Positions 36,418-49,160 of a DNA stretch of 64,000 nt are shown here, one piece after another (position 1 is the first letter of the stretch; each line of letters starts with the position of its first letter). The notes under the pieces were generated by a model. The model had not been told where the DNA came from, searched no databases, and saw only the letters and a list, made by a program, of their open reading frames with translations. The DNA is taken from the NCBI GenBank assembly GCA_947568835.1, contig OX387608.1, positions 8,904,001 to 8,968,000 of the forward strand, written 5' to 3'. Both the position numbers and the translations under genes were made by a program. The DNA comes from Protonemura montana (taxonomy: Eukaryota > Arthropoda > Insecta > Plecoptera > Nemouridae).

Positions 36418-39400
36418 TCACTTGCTCACTGAGCAAAGAGACTCAAACAGTTGGGTGTCTGCCTCAACCATCGTGAAATCATGTTGAGCCTGCAGCTGCA
36501 TCAGCGAGATCTGAGAAACAAGAGGACATTCAAATGCCTTGTAAAAATGACAAAAAGTAAAATCTTGTAGCAAATACTTTACCAATATAAGCTGCCTTAT
36601 CATGATCAATTTTTAACAAAAGAAACTTACTCATCATAGTTGCTTTTCCTATTGTGAGGATATACACTCTGTGCATTTAGACAATATGTCTCAATATATC
36701 AAAAATCAAATAATTAACCAAAAGAACATAATTCTTTAAACTGTTCATATAAAATGAAAAATAGATATGCAAGTACACATTTTAGTTAGGTAACATGATA
36801 TTCAATCACCAGTTTCTCACTGTGGCTGAGAAAATTCTCAAAAAAAATTCTCATATTTTGCACATGCATGTTGAGGATATAATCATCGAAGGTACCTTGG
36901 TTGCCATGCCAGAGGAGCGGTCGCCGTCAATGCCTGCGTGTTGACGAGCTTGCGCCAGACGGCGGGCTACGCGTGCTCGCTCAATGTCTCGCAGTTGCGA
37001 CAACTGAGTGGAGAGTTCAGCGGCACGTGCACATTCGCGTCCCTCGATTCGTTCAGCGGCAGACAAAGCTGCAGTTGAAATATAAGTGTTGCACGCTACG
37101 TTTATGCAGTGCCAGCCTCTGTGGCTTGTCTATTTTATCAATTGAAAAGTTATATTGATTCTGCAGGTGGAAATTTCAAATAACAACTTATATTCATTCT
37201 GAAACTGGTGGCATTTGCTTCTAATGATATAGAATAATAAATGATCAAGGATGGTTCTCCATGTGTGAAACAAATATAATTAAATAGTTTTGACCAAGAG
37301 CTTTTGCCAATTTCCGCTTCCTCCAGTATATGATACAAAACAGGGGTTGCCATTGAATGACAGGCCAAAGTCTACAATATGTCACCAGTAAAGCATGGAT
37401 ATAAAAAATTAAGAATAAAAATAGATGGAAATAGTCTTTAAGCGATAAATATGTGTAAGAGCATTGAGCCGTGAAGTCCGCACCTGCGTTTCCCTGATCC
37501 CTCGCGTCCACTGCAGCGGCGGCCATGCACTGCAAGTCCCTGGCTGCGCTGGCCAGTGACTCATTGCGCCAGCGGACTTCCGACTCGCGTTCTGCCAGTG
37601 CAGCTTCGCGGGTAGCTAGTCCATCCCTCTCACGTCTCAACTCCGCAGCCAGAGCCGACGATGACAGCTTTAGTTGTTCGGTGAAGCGGGCCACCTCGGT
37701 AGAAGTGTGCGTTGTCAACATGTCACGCTCTTCTTGCAGCTTAGCAAGGAAAGTGGAGCGCTCCTGAGACAGCAATGGTGGGGTTCAGGCTGATTGAGAT
37801 AAAATTTTCTTTTGTCTGGGGCTAATGGTTTATCTCCTTTGTACAAGAGATTTGGGTATAAATGTGTTTAGATTGTGGAAAAAAATTGGTACGATATATT
37901 TATGCACTGATTAAGGTGCATTGAGATCTTTTCCAAGATGTCAACCAATGTTGAAATTAAAAATTACTATGGCTTAGTTCTCTGCTGATTAGTACACTTG
38001 TTAGTTGCTTGATTAATTACACTTAACCTGCCCTGATAGCTAATTAGAGAAACAAAACCCAGCTAAAGAGGATTCCTAGCTTAAGTCGGTTCATTGTTAT
38101 TCCCTATTATCAGTAACTATGCACAAAAAATACACTAAAGTATTCTACCTGTTTCAGTTGTTCATTGAAGTTTGTTCGTTCATTTCTCAACATTTCGGTG
38201 AATGCACCAAGTTCTTTCCTCATCGCTTCAAAGTTTTCTTGCCGCGCTCCTTCCATTTCCTTCGCAAACTCACTTCGCTGTCTCCTCTTATCTTCAGTGA
38301 ATGATGCTATCTCCAAATTAATTCTTTCAGCCATCGTTTGTTCCCGACTCTTGATTTCTCTGACGAGGAGTTCTCTGCCCTTATTAATTTCGTCTGCAAA
38401 TAGAGCCCTTTCCCGCTCGGCCTTCTCCACAAAATCCTGTTGAGCCTGTTTGCTGACTTTTCCTGCCATGCTGACTTCTTGCTGCATATCTTTAAAGGCC
38501 GAACGTATTTCCTGCTTGACATCTTGGGCGAAGTATGCCTGGCTGGCGTGGAGCGACAGAGCGTCTTGTTGATGGTTTCTGCTCTTATCCTGAATTCACA
38601 ACAATACCCTTGTGTAAGGTCATTACTGGAATAAAAAACGGTAGCTGAAAAAAGCCTGGAATGGCATCAAATATATGGTTGAAATTACCTGAAAATCAAA
38701 ATTCCCATTACTCATAGTGTGCTGGGTGACCGGAACTTGCTGCGCTGGCGGAGGTTCGGAACGCTGAGTTAGTGCAGCTTGAAGCTCCGCCGTATCACGT
38801 TGCCAGCACTTTTGGTGTTCTGCTAATGCTTTCGTCAGACCTAGCACAGTACAAAAATGTTATCCTGCTGGGACTTCAAACAAGGGTTGCATTCTAACTG
38901 CCAAGCGAAACTTCTATTGTACCAACCATCTTCATGAGTCCAGAGCAACTAGCAATTGATTTTAAATTGTTTTATGAAATCCTGTCTTTATTATAAGCGT
39001 GTTAGTTTGAGGTATTTATATTTTGTAGCCTTTTTGGGATCTCTCTGCCAAAACCTCAAGTGGTCTAGAATATGGCTTCTCAAATAGGCCTGTATTTTGG
39101 AGAGGAAATTAAAAATAAAATCTCCAACAAACCTTTGAGCTGCAAACCAAGAGTGTCCATACCCCGGGCCACGTCGCTCTGTTCTATTAGCGCAGCTTCC
39201 TGGGTCAGCACTTCCCTACGCCGGCTTCCTGCCATCGCAGCCATCTCATCGCGCAGGCTAGCAGCCAACATATCAAGCTCCCTGCGCATCCTCTGTCCGT
39301 CAAGCTGGGCATCGACAGCCGAACGCGAGACCAGCGTCTCCAGCAACCTCTCCAAACGAGAATCGCGATCTTGTCGAGATTCGAGATCCAATCGTAAGTC

Positions 39401-40915
39401 TCGCTCAAGCCGTCTGTCATGGTCTCGGTTACGTTGGTATTCATCATAATCTACATGATGATTACGGTTTGCCGATATTAAGTTTTGATCTTCCCGATAT
39501 CCACGATCAAATCGATTGTCTTGATTCAATTGTCGTGGTGATGGGGACCGGGAATCGTTCTGTCGTGTTGGCAGGTCAGAAGTTTGCGTGTCAGAGATTG
39601 GCTTCTGAAATCTCTCTTGCTGTATAGACGGCATAGTTTTGTGATTCTCTTGTGGTAACTTTGATTGCGAAGAGATGTTTACCTGCGTAGTTGATTGTCT
39701 GGGTAAATCAGTGGAAAGTCTATGGAGATCAGATGAGCTGTTAGGCTGCAAAGCCTGGTCTTGAGTATTTTTAGTTCTTAAAGGGAGGTCTTCAAATTTT
39801 TGAAAATTCTTTGGTTCAAATTTGAAGTTTGTGAAGAGTTGTGGTTGGTCGTGATTGATAGCTTGCTGTGAAGGTTTTTGAAGTACATTTTCAGTAATAA
39901 TATTTGAAAACTGCTTAGGTACAGATTGAAAATTATTGGAGGGTTCATTTTTTTCTAAAATGTAACTAGTGTCCTTTGATGGTTCCATACAGGAAGTTGT
40001 TTTGTTCGTAATGTGTTGTGGTTGGTTTAGGGTGTAGTTCAACTGTTTCTGTGGGTCAGTGGAGCTTTTAGAGGCTGTCTGTTGTTCAAAAAGATTACCA
40101 GGTTGTCTTGGTTGCTCAATGGAGCTACTAATTGGTTTTTGTGGTTGCAAGGGGCTACTATGTTGTTCATGTGCTCTGTTGGTATGAGGTGGACTGGGTA
40201 AGGGCGCTTCTTGCAAGTGTGTTGGCGTTTGGACCCCTCCCAGCCATGACGGTAGGTCAGGGTCAGTTCGGCCTGGAACGGAATGTCCCCCCTCTGATTC
40301 TTGGAACAGTCCGAGTGGGTCGGCAGGGCCAGGACGGGGTCGTCTTGGCGTTGGCGTAAACTTCGGTCGCTCTGTCGGAGTTTGTATTGCAGTAGAAGTG
40401 GCAACGGGAGCGGTGTCTCGGGAACGTCTCGGTGCCCGGGGTGAAATGGGAGTGGGATTTGATACTGAGGTTTCTTTTGGCTCTTCGTGCAGGCCAAGCC
40501 AGTCAGAGCGAGCTGGGAACATTTCGGCGAGCAGTCGTGATTTTCCGCTCAATGCTTCTGTGGTTTTTGCAGTAGGGATGGATGTTTTGAGAGCTGGATC
40601 TGAAGACTTTATGGCCTTGCCTTTGCGTTTGGTGACTTTCAAGCCGAACATATCGGCATCCAAATCGTCTACATCCTGTTGAGTATAAAATAATTAATTG
40701 CAGTAGTCTACTTTAAAAACTGATAAAGGGGAAATTTTTACCACCATCAAAGTCTCTGTAAACTAATTTCTAATCTCCTAACAGAACATTGTTAAAGAAG
40801 TAACATTTTAGCAAAAAATATGATGAGTTTCTAGATTTGAACGACAGACCTGCACTAGTCGAGCAATTTCCTCGGGATCAATATCAGACATTTCCGAGTC
40901 ATCTTCGTCAAACAT
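36418..40915 (-). CDS. FBF1: Fas-binding factor 1 homologue (ciliary transition-fibre protein)
   Basis: FBF1 sits on the distal-appendage fibres of the ciliary basal body and helps gate entry of ciliary proteins. Exons in transcript order: 40915-40850, 40675-39133, 38840-38689, 38589-38149, 37763-37484, 37068-36896, 36510-36418. Phases match, giving 915 residues (human about 1,130). The N-terminus MFDEDDSEMSDIDPEE is acidic, followed by the family landmark DDLDADMFGLK. Short LAEMFPARSDWLGL and DLPSWLGG motifs follow, then a Gln/Pro/Ser-rich disordered stretch (residues ~170-420). From about 420 to the end the protein is coiled coil rich in Arg, Glu and Gln, with clear heptads. The start codon was chosen because it opens exon 1 with the conserved acidic leader. 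An RFX X-box lies 159 bp upstream. Confidence 0.9.
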
Positions 40916-41073
40916 GATCAAACAGGTGTGAATGCTTTTCAGAAATTGTCACGGCCTCTAAATAAATCTGTCCAGAAACACAGGTAGCAATCTCTCCACG
41001 CAGCAGGATTGATTCGGAGTAATGCATACAAAACAGTAGCTTGTTCTAGGTTATGTTTATACTGACGTTTGTG

Positions 41074-41087
41074 GTTGCCATAGCAAC
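41074..41087. promoter_or_regulatory. RFX X-box upstream of FBF1
   Basis: GTTGCCATAGCAAC matches the RFX consensus RYYNYY-N(1-3)-RRNRAC at every position. It lies 159 bp before the FBF1 ATG. RFX factors drive ciliary genes in animals, and FBF1 is a ciliary gene, so motif and gene agree. Confidence 0.8.
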
Positions 41088-41339
41088 AAGAGGACAGCTG
41101 CTAGCGCTTATTTCGAAAACCAAGCCATTTTTCTGCTCAAAAGCTCCCTTCCTTAGGTTATATTCGGCTCTCTTGTAAACGAATTTGTTCTGTTTTACAA
41201 GTGTTTTTATCGCATATATCACCAACTGGTGGAAATTATAATTCTTGCGATAAAGACTAAGACACCGGACTAGAAGTCTCAGCAACTAATTAGCCTATTC
41301 ATTATTTTAGTTACATGCACTTAGGATGCCTGAACTAGG

Positions 41340-42764
41340 TATTGTTTTAAGTTTTTGTTAATTTTTTGTTTCACCCTTGATAAAGTAACAAGAACAAGTA
41401 ATGATACTTTGGGAAATTTAGTTGCTCTTTGCTTAGCATTCAAAACCCAGTTTAAATAGTTTTTGACAGTTGAACCATTTAACAGGAGTGCTATGGTAGT
41501 ATGATAGCTCTATGCTATGATGGGGTAAATAGTGCTTTCAGGTACTCTATGGGGTAAAATGCCTATTGATTCCAAATATCAATGAAAATAGAGTAGGAAA
41601 AGGTTTCAGTTTGTTCAGTTCCAGTACACAGCAATAAACATTTATTTAATACAGCCTTGAGTATCCTTTGAGGTTCATACAGGCAAACATGCAATTGCTT
41701 TTCAACGTCTTACATAAGGGCAATAGCACGAGAGTGCAACAATTTAATATAGAATATAATCTTTGGGCGCCATGTGTGATTGCAAGTACAGTTACTTAGG
41801 GTGTACATTCTTAAGTTGCTTTTTAATTGCAGAGATTATAACGATGAGTTTGACACATAAAATAAAAATTAACTAATCTCGATTCAGACTTGAGAAGAAA
41901 GTTTGCATTCTCACAAGTGCCTATGGCTCACGTAGATAACGCTTAAGGCTAACCAATTGCCAAAGAGCTACGCCAATGGATGGGCAATCCCAATGCAATT
42001 TTTTGAAGCTGTAGGTCTTCAAGCCTCTTCTCAAGATGCTAAATAGTATAGATTCTTGCAAAAGTGTTGTAAGCTACCAACTATCATTGCATTTGTGAAC
42101 AATGTAACCCACAACCAGAGCAGACAACGCCAAAAAGGCACAAATTACAGAGACAGTTTTGACAGCGGCTTGCTGGCTACCAAATCTACAGGGATTCCCT
42201 AGATTCTTGAATCACCTTTCTTTTCTCTCACTTCTGAAGTTCTTAGTTCTGATTTATAATTTAAAAAAATAGTACAAAAACTTTTCTCCCAGCTAAATAG
42301 ATTTTAGTAAAGAATAAAGTGCAGTATTAAACCTCAGCAGTCTCCTACAGATATATGTGTATAAAAGCAACGGGCAATAGGTGATTTATGAAATAAACTG
42401 TCCAGTGATCAAAACCAACCCTAAGCATCTAGTAATGTTTCGTATAACTATTTATGTGATAGCGTTGATAGTATTTCTAAAGCTGATCTATTATTATTGC
42501 ACCTAACAGGTTAATTGTGTATTGAGAAATGTTAATTAAGAAGGGGTCATCCAAAGAGATGAGGCTATAGGCTAGAATGCCAAATAGATGTAAACAATCT
42601 TCCATGGAAGAATCGATATCCCAAAGAATGACGAGTTACCCCGACCCATACTTTTCCTTCCCAATAAAATAATAAACAGAGCAAAACTGCAAATAAATTT
42701 AAACCAGTTGCTGAATAGGAAATATGTGAGGTTAGATTTTGCCCAGCAAGCCTATCGTCCCCGA
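41340..42764. other. intergenic between FBF1 and MsrA
   Basis: No coding region is supported. A relative of the 24775-24966 palindrome lies at about 41370-41466 (gggaaatttagttgctctt, tagcattcaaaacccag). The remainder is AT-rich single-copy-looking sequence and should include the MsrA 3' UTR. Confidence 0.5.
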
Positions 42765-44646
42765 CTAGCAAGTCATTCCGTGCCCCTCGTACTTGACCAC
42801 GAGCTTCCGCACAAATTCGGTGACTTCGGTGCTGAGCCCCAGTCGTGGTGCTTCCTCCTCGAAGAACGCCACACCGCCCATGCCGACGACGAATCCGTTG
42901 AGTCGAGCGGCAGCGTGTGAGCGGGTGACAGTGTTGGGCTTCAAGCCAATTGCGGTCATCAGCCAGGCATGCTGCTGCAGACGGTACTTTTGATGGTAGC
43001 TGGACAGAATGAAGTTTAGAGTTGTTAGTTGGCCAAGTTTGGTGTAGGTTGCAATACCAAATATGTTTGGTTTGCTGTCAGCAAACTTGGTATATGAGTG
43101 TCAAGATCAAAACAAAATATGTTAATTTGTGTTATAAATGATGAATTTTTGTAATTAGTAAACAATGTCGTTCCATTTTTCGTTGAATAGTACATAAGAA
43201 GTTATTATGAGAGGCTGGGTGGCATATGAAGGAATATCTTACAGCACATTGTAATTCTTGTATTTTTTGCAATTTGTCTTACTTTTTGTTGGATAAAGAG
43301 GTAAAGGCTGATGGATGAAGAAGAACATTTAAGAACTCCAGGATTGATGGAAGTGATTTACTTTTCATATTAAACTACCCTTCTATGCCTCTCTTAACAT
43401 TTTCTCAAGTTGCCATATAGATCTGCTTCAATTTTAACTAACTCAAAAATTAATGCAATGGAGTCCCTAACACACTGTAGGGTGGCTGTAAAATGAATTT
43501 TAGAAACTATCTAATTTCCAGTTACTTTCAAGCATAGAAATCCTTTGATTTGTGTCAACCGGTGATGATTGTAGGTCCGTGCTGACTATTTATAACTCAT
43601 AAAAAAGTCGTGATTTTCAACTTTCCACACTGGTATGGGTAGCGATCATGTAACCTATTCGTTAGAGATCCCGCACATTTTTTTCGGTTAATTCCAGGGG
43701 TCAATACACGTTATTTGACAAGATAACAAGCGGGATCTCCGAAGAAAAAGTAACATGATCAATACGATGGAGCTTTTAAATGGCATTCACAGAACTTGAT
43801 AAGTCGCAAAGAACTCACTCTTCTGCAGCATGGAACTCCGTGGCTGACAAAACCTTGGTCACCAGTGGTGCTTTGCGTTTAGCCTGCTCAACAATGAGTG
43901 ATTCCTCGGCTAGTTTCTTTTGCTCATCGTCGTGGGTTAGGATCAGCGATGTATACTGCTGAGTCATGCGTGCCGTGGGCTCATGGTTTGCCCAGAAAAG
44001 CGACAGGAGCTCTGCGTAAGATGTCTGAGTCTCATCGAATTCAATTTCAATGCTCTCAGTGTGGTCTCCACTGCAAAAAACCAGAGACGAGTGTTTTTTT
44101 TTTAAATTTTGTCTGATAAAAATGAGCAACTAATTTTTCCTCAAATGCAGGAAATTGAAATACAATAAAGTGAATAACCAATAAATGTGCAAGTGTTGAA
44201 CAAAGTATTTATTAAATGCAAAAAGCAGAAAAAAATTAGAATTACTTATGTACATTTTCTTACAGATTACTTGAATTAATAGACATTTTTGTTAAAGTGA
44301 GCTCTGAAAATTTTTTACTCACAGGTCGTGGTATGTAGGGCCTGGAGTTGAGCCACCTGCATATCCAACTCGAGTACGAATCACGCCCTTCTGCACGCCA
44401 AACAAAGAGTCTGGAGCCCAGAAGCAAGCCATTGCAAAGGTGGCCTTCTTCGTCGGGACATTCACCTCATGTAGAATCTTTGCCATGGCCTAGAAGCATA
44501 TCACCGTGAGATACAAATCCAAAAATTAAAAATAAAACGTAAGAACGACACGTGGAATCGCTTACGTTAAAGGATTCGGTGGTTCCGGTAGGGGCTCGAA
44601 GGTGTAATGCTAGTCGACTGAATCCACTGATAATAGTGTTAAACAT
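42765..44646 (-). CDS. MSRA: peptide methionine sulfoxide reductase A, divergent
   Basis: MsrA reduces methionine-S-sulfoxide in proteins and repairs oxidative damage. Exons in transcript order: 44646-44566, 44489-44323, 44070-43819, 42999-42765; phases agree, giving 244 residues. Exon 1 encodes an Arg-bearing, acid-free amphipathic leader (MFNTIISGFSRLALHLRA) that looks like a mitochondrial presequence. An in-frame ATG at 44712 would add 22 residues, but a CAG just before 44646 could be an acceptor, so the start is unsure. The catalytic block reads ACFWAPDSLFG instead of GCFWG, with Cys-Phe-Trp kept. GYAGG, PTYHDL and QYTSLI follow. Usual partner residues near GGYTPNPTYREV are changed (Y to S, E to D). 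The AEDYHQKY end is normal and the protein ends in Cys. It may be a metazoan MsrA-like subfamily. Confidence 0.85.
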
Positions 44647-44712
44647 CCTGTATGACTTGCGGTTAGATTTGAGATAAGAGAAGGAGCAGTTGAGCAATAA
44701 AAGGAATGCCAC

Positions 44713-46800
44713 AGGTACAGGGACCAGGAGTTGCGCGACTAATCTTTGATTATGCAGGAAAGAAATGATGACAGGTTTTCTTGTTACATAATATTGTTAG
44801 GAATGTTTGTATGATTAAAGCGATGACTCACTAGACGCTAGTAGATTCAGTATTAGGATGATATTCGTTCGAGAATTTTCGAAGCAATCGACGGACGTAG
44901 GGCACGCTACCAGAATCTCAAATGACAGCGGAAACTTATCAGCTGTCAGGCAACAAATACAACGCGTACCTACTGCGATTTATGGCGGTCTTTTTGGACA
45001 CCCGTTCAAACGATGAAATTCTTTATTCACACAATTTATCACAATTTAGTATCCGTCTGCCTGGGTGATACATATATTTAGGGAAAAATTAACTCATTAT
45101 TTGAATATAGAGCGTCGTTATACCGGTTATACGCTTACCAAGTGTCAATTGTCTGTAAAAATATTTATTTTTTTGCACTGGCTAACAGCGGATTTTTTTC
45201 TCAGAAACCTGCAGAGTGCCAAATATGGCTATGGATGGCTTTGGTTCGATTCCAAAAAAGGTCGTAATGCGGAGACTTTCGGTCTTTTCCGAGATGTTCA
45301 GAAACCTATCACTTTTGTTATACCCTGTATTCAGATATTTGTTGAAGTCTCATATAAATAGAAAAAACACAAAGAAAATTGCAAAAATGTTTGGAATTTA
45401 ATAGTGGTTAGTGAGTTGACAAACATTGAATTTAAAAGTTCGTATATATTTCTTCGTTGAGAGTTTTTATTGATTGTTCTGAAAGTATATGCCAGTGTAG
45501 TAGTGTAGAACTGCATTTGCGATCCCCTCCTCTGTATTTGATACAGAATTTCAGCTCAAAATATTTTTCTGACCTTAGCACCATAGTTTTGAAGAAAAAA
45601 AAGATTTAAAACTTTTTGTTTTCTTCATTTTTCATCGTAGAAATGTCACAGATGCTTTTACCCTTGATCAAATACCATACACAGACCCTTCATGAAGTAA
45701 CAGGCATAAATAGCGAAACGTCAGGAAAAATAGTCGTTTCACTTACCATTCAAAAACCTTGTCTGCCTAATATTTGCCTAATAACAAATACCTTACTTTT
45801 CACCTAACACCTTCAAAGCTTATAACTCATAGCTAACTGGAAATTGATGCTTTGTCAGAAAAGTACTGACTTTTGAGTTGAGGTAGCTTCATAAGGTTTT
45901 AATCCACTTTAGTTAATTGGGAGATCTAAAAACAAGTTTTAGCAATACATTAATTAAGGACATGAAATGTCATTATTTAAAACATGTGGGACTTGAAAAC
46001 AGGTGTCCAGATGGCTCTAACCTTTTCTTCGTCTCGAAATGCTTTACCGGTTGTATGCAACCAAACATACAACTGAGTAACACGAATTGCATACCTTCAG
46101 TTACCCATGGAGACGCCGAGATCAAGTTACCCATGGAGACGCCGAGATCGCTCGATAGAGCTTTTAAAAGCTGCTTTCTTATGTTACCACGGGTATATAG
46201 CAATTTTTATTAGTATAGCTATATATATATTTTTTTAATTTGGTAATGACGCTTAATTTTTCTATTTAGACAACACACGAATTTTAATGTGTTTACAATT
46301 TATAGCGAAAGAGAGTGGCGTAATTTACTAAACAACGACTCATGTAAAAGAAGGACCTGCAATCTGTAATGTAACCTGTAGAAGGTTCCTGTAATTAAGG
46401 TGTAAATAAGTAAAAAATATAAAATTTAATACCGTTTAATACGTATACAATTTCCTACAGAAAGTACTTTCGAGGGGTGTGGGTGACATAACCACCTCAC
46501 GAACTCGAGGGATAGTAAAAAATATATTTGTGAAAGGGGAAAAATTATTTTATTTTCAATGTCATATTTCTAGGCGGCGAATCAAATCTAAAGTAGCCAA
46601 GGCCACCATTTCCCGCACTACCCTCAACACTGAACTGCAACGTCGGCTGCCTACCTCCTAAGCTGAAAACTGTTTCTTAAGCAACCTCTACCGTCTTTAC
46701 CTCACATCCAGTCACCACCATCTATCGCCGACTTCGATATGCGTCTTTGGCTATGGCACACAACCGACTCGTTTACCGGTCCTAGCCACCAAACGCCACA
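44713..46800. other. intergenic between MsrA and secreted gene 1
   Basis: No coding region is supported. It contains a relative of the palindromic repeat family at about 45655-45765 (agcgaaacgtcaggaaa) and the tandem X-box-like pair at 46100-46151. Short ORFs in this interval lack any recognisable feature. Confidence 0.5.
46100..46151. promoter_or_regulatory. tandem pair of X-box-like motifs (26-bp direct repeat)
   Basis: GTTACCCATGGAGAC occurs at 46100-46114 and again at 46126-46140, inside an exact 26-bp unit repeated twice. Each fits RYYNYY-N3-RRNRAC. The nearest start codons are secreted gene 1 (0.75 kb downstream) and MsrA (1.4 kb away, divergent). Function is unproven. Confidence 0.4.
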
Positions 46801-46900
46801 GCGTCGAACTGGTTCCCCCCGACGACCGCTAGTCGCTTATAAAAGCATTCTACCGGGCCGGGCCGAGGTTTCGTTCGTCTGTCCCACTCCTGCCGGCAAC
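46795..46900 (+). promoter_or_regulatory. TATA promoter of secreted gene 1, shared with its paralogue
   Basis: CTTATAAAAGCATTC (TATA core 46838-46846) lies about 55 bp before the ATG at 46901, in a block of roughly 100 bp that matches the reverse strand at 51467-51595. The shared part runs from gcgtcgaactggttcccc to the start codon, including ctaccgggccg and gaggtttcgttcgtctg. Confidence 0.75.
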
Positions 46901-48053
46901 ATGGTGAGATTTTCCACTTGTCTTCCGTTTTCTCTGCGATTTTCTATTGCCAGCTTCTGCCGCTAGTGTCTATGGATACATTGACACGGCGCCATTTTGG
47001 AATCTTCTTAGTTGATGATCAATCTTTCGGTTCATGACTGCTAAATAATAGTATTCTCTTATTTAGTCAGCTATGTCTTCTTATGAGGGCTATGTACCCT
47101 TGGTATACGATCACAAAAAAGCCAAAGATTTTCTTTGGAGGCTAGGAGACAACATAAAGGTTCAAGAAAATATGTTCTAATCCAAAATTCTTCAACAGTG
47201 GCGCTGGCTTACGCTGCTGGTGACAGCCCAGATGGTTGCGCTGATCACATCTGAGTCCCTCATTGCAAACAGGTAGGCGTCCACAGAAAACCTTTTAGTA
47301 ACTATTTTACAAAGCACACTCTCACGCTACACTCTTTGTCTCAGATCTTCGCTGTATGGCGATCACGTTACTCGAACAGTAGCTACCTCGTGCAAACTGG
47401 ACATACCCAATTGCTTCTGCTCCATGCAGCCTGTTGAACCCGAACAGGCACCTCCACCCTACCCCTGCATATGGGACGCCGTGACCTGCGAGTGCGGATG
47501 GGACGTCGCCGGCTTAGGCGTCTACACCGGTGTCGGCCCCGCCGTCCCAGCCGACAAAACATGCGTAGTGGACGCTCGGAACTGCTTGTGCTTGGTCGGA
47601 TCGCTGCCCTTGGAGCCGGAGGTTGTCGTCACACCGGTTAACATCGAAGAAATACTCACCAACGTAGATGCCCAGATAAACGCCATTCATGCCCAAGTGG
47701 CACCATTGTTGCCGACCATTCGAAATGTGGCTGAAAAACCGATAGGCGCAGTGGTAGCGCTGTCTTTTGAACAGCGAGAGAAGTTGATAGAGGAGCCTGT
47801 TTCGGTGCTGACGCAGCTGAAAGAGGTGGCTGGAAATAAGTTGAACTTTGAGAATTTACACGGCGGTGAAAAGGAAGCGCTGATGGCATTGCTGCGCGAA
47901 GAGAATGTGTATCTAGGCAAGCTGCGCAACGACACCATGTTTATGATTGGGCAGCTTGGTAAGACGAAGGTTGGTGAAGTGCAGCCGATGGTTGTGCGGC
48001 TGCGCAAGGTGTTGGCCGAATTGGAAATCGCGTCGCGAAAAGCGCCGAAATGA
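46901..48053 (+). CDS. secreted C-x6-C-x-C motif protein 1
   Basis: Unrecognised family. Exons 46901-46903 (ATG only), 47199-47272, 47345-48053 give 261 residues. Exon 2 encodes a signal peptide (MWRWLTLLVTAQMVALITS). The mature N-terminus carries three copies of C-x6-C-x-C: CKLDIPNCFC, CIWDAVTCECGW and CVVDARNCLC. The C-terminal ~140 residues are charged and helix-prone, without Cys, and include the block shared with the paralogue (KPIGAVVALSFEQREKLIEE, matched there by EPLGALKGLTFAQRKNTIAE). Exon 2 is 74 nt in both genes. No further membrane segment is seen, so extracellular export is predicted. The role is unknown. The short first exon and strong TATA box resemble highly expressed tissue-specific arthropod genes such as cuticle or silk-gland genes; that is analogy only. 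Confidence 0.85.
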
Positions 48054-49160
48054 GGACGTGACGTGAAAAGTCACGTACGATCTGAAGAAACCTGGGACTG
48101 GATAAAAATTAACAGATGACAACCGACGGGGAAGACTAACGATGGTTGAATTAAGAGGTTTACTGTTGGTAACAGTGTAGCCAGGTGTTTATTAAGCAAT
48201 TTTCCTTCGTATAAACTGGAGACTTATTACTTTGTCTTATCCTGTCAGGAATTTCATCTACTATTAAACATTTGAATGTCGTAGGATAACCATCAGAGTT
48301 TTTTTTTTTTTAATTTGGTTCTATGTAACAACCGCTTCTTAAACTCTTCCTGAAACTGAAACTCTTCTTTTTTCTATCACATTCCTGAATTCTTGTCTTG
48401 AAATTTGTCACATTACCAATGAGGGACGGAATATCTGCCCAATTTAGTTTTATATTTGTATTTGCTTTCATTTTCACGCGAAATCTCGTGAACTTTGATT
48501 AGCCTCCCTTCTCCTCGCTGAGTACACCCACCTTTAAGACTTTCTCACTGCTGACTCCATAAACCCCAGTGTAGTATTTTCAGCGTTAAAAACACCAGTA
48601 AAAATGGTTGCCACACAATCTTTCAGTCCATAAGCTCTTATGTGTGCCATGGAAAACTGTATGTCGGTCATTTTTTTGTCATTTTTTTTTTATTAAAAAA
48701 TCTATGGACACAGAATTATGTTATCCGTGTAAAACTGGATATATCTCACAAACGATTCAAATATGTAATTAAATTAATATGTCACTATCAAAAATCCGGA
48801 TTGTCCGGAAAAATATATTTTCATTTAAAAATAAATTAAATTTATGAACAAATCAATGCAATTTTTGTTTTTGTAATTTAAAAAATTTTCACATTGGTAT
48901 TTGGTACTCCTCAATTTTCCATTCACTTTAAAGTCGCAGCACAAGACGGGCGCAGAAATAAAAAATAAAAACGATACCTGTCGTCATGACCGACATAAAA
49001 ATAAAAACATCGGACTGAGATGACCTCAAGACCACGTGTAAGTGCGTCTCAAATCTGCGTCTGAACAAGAAATTCCTAAACTCAATATGCCATTTAAACT
49101 TCTTTCTTAGGTCACTACACCCAACGTCAAAATGACACTCTAAATAATGGATTCAAGATT
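48054..49160. other. spacer between the two tail-to-tail paralogues
   Basis: No gene is seen. AT-rich with several A- and T-runs. It should contain the 3' UTRs of both convergent genes; AATAAA-like strings occur on plus at about 48829-48835 and 48956-48966. No homology arms from the duplication are visible here by eye. Confidence 0.5.

Noticed and set aside
45065-45361. 98-residue ORF between MsrA and secreted gene 1
   Set aside because: AT-rich, no recognisable motif or splice structure; looks like random open frame.
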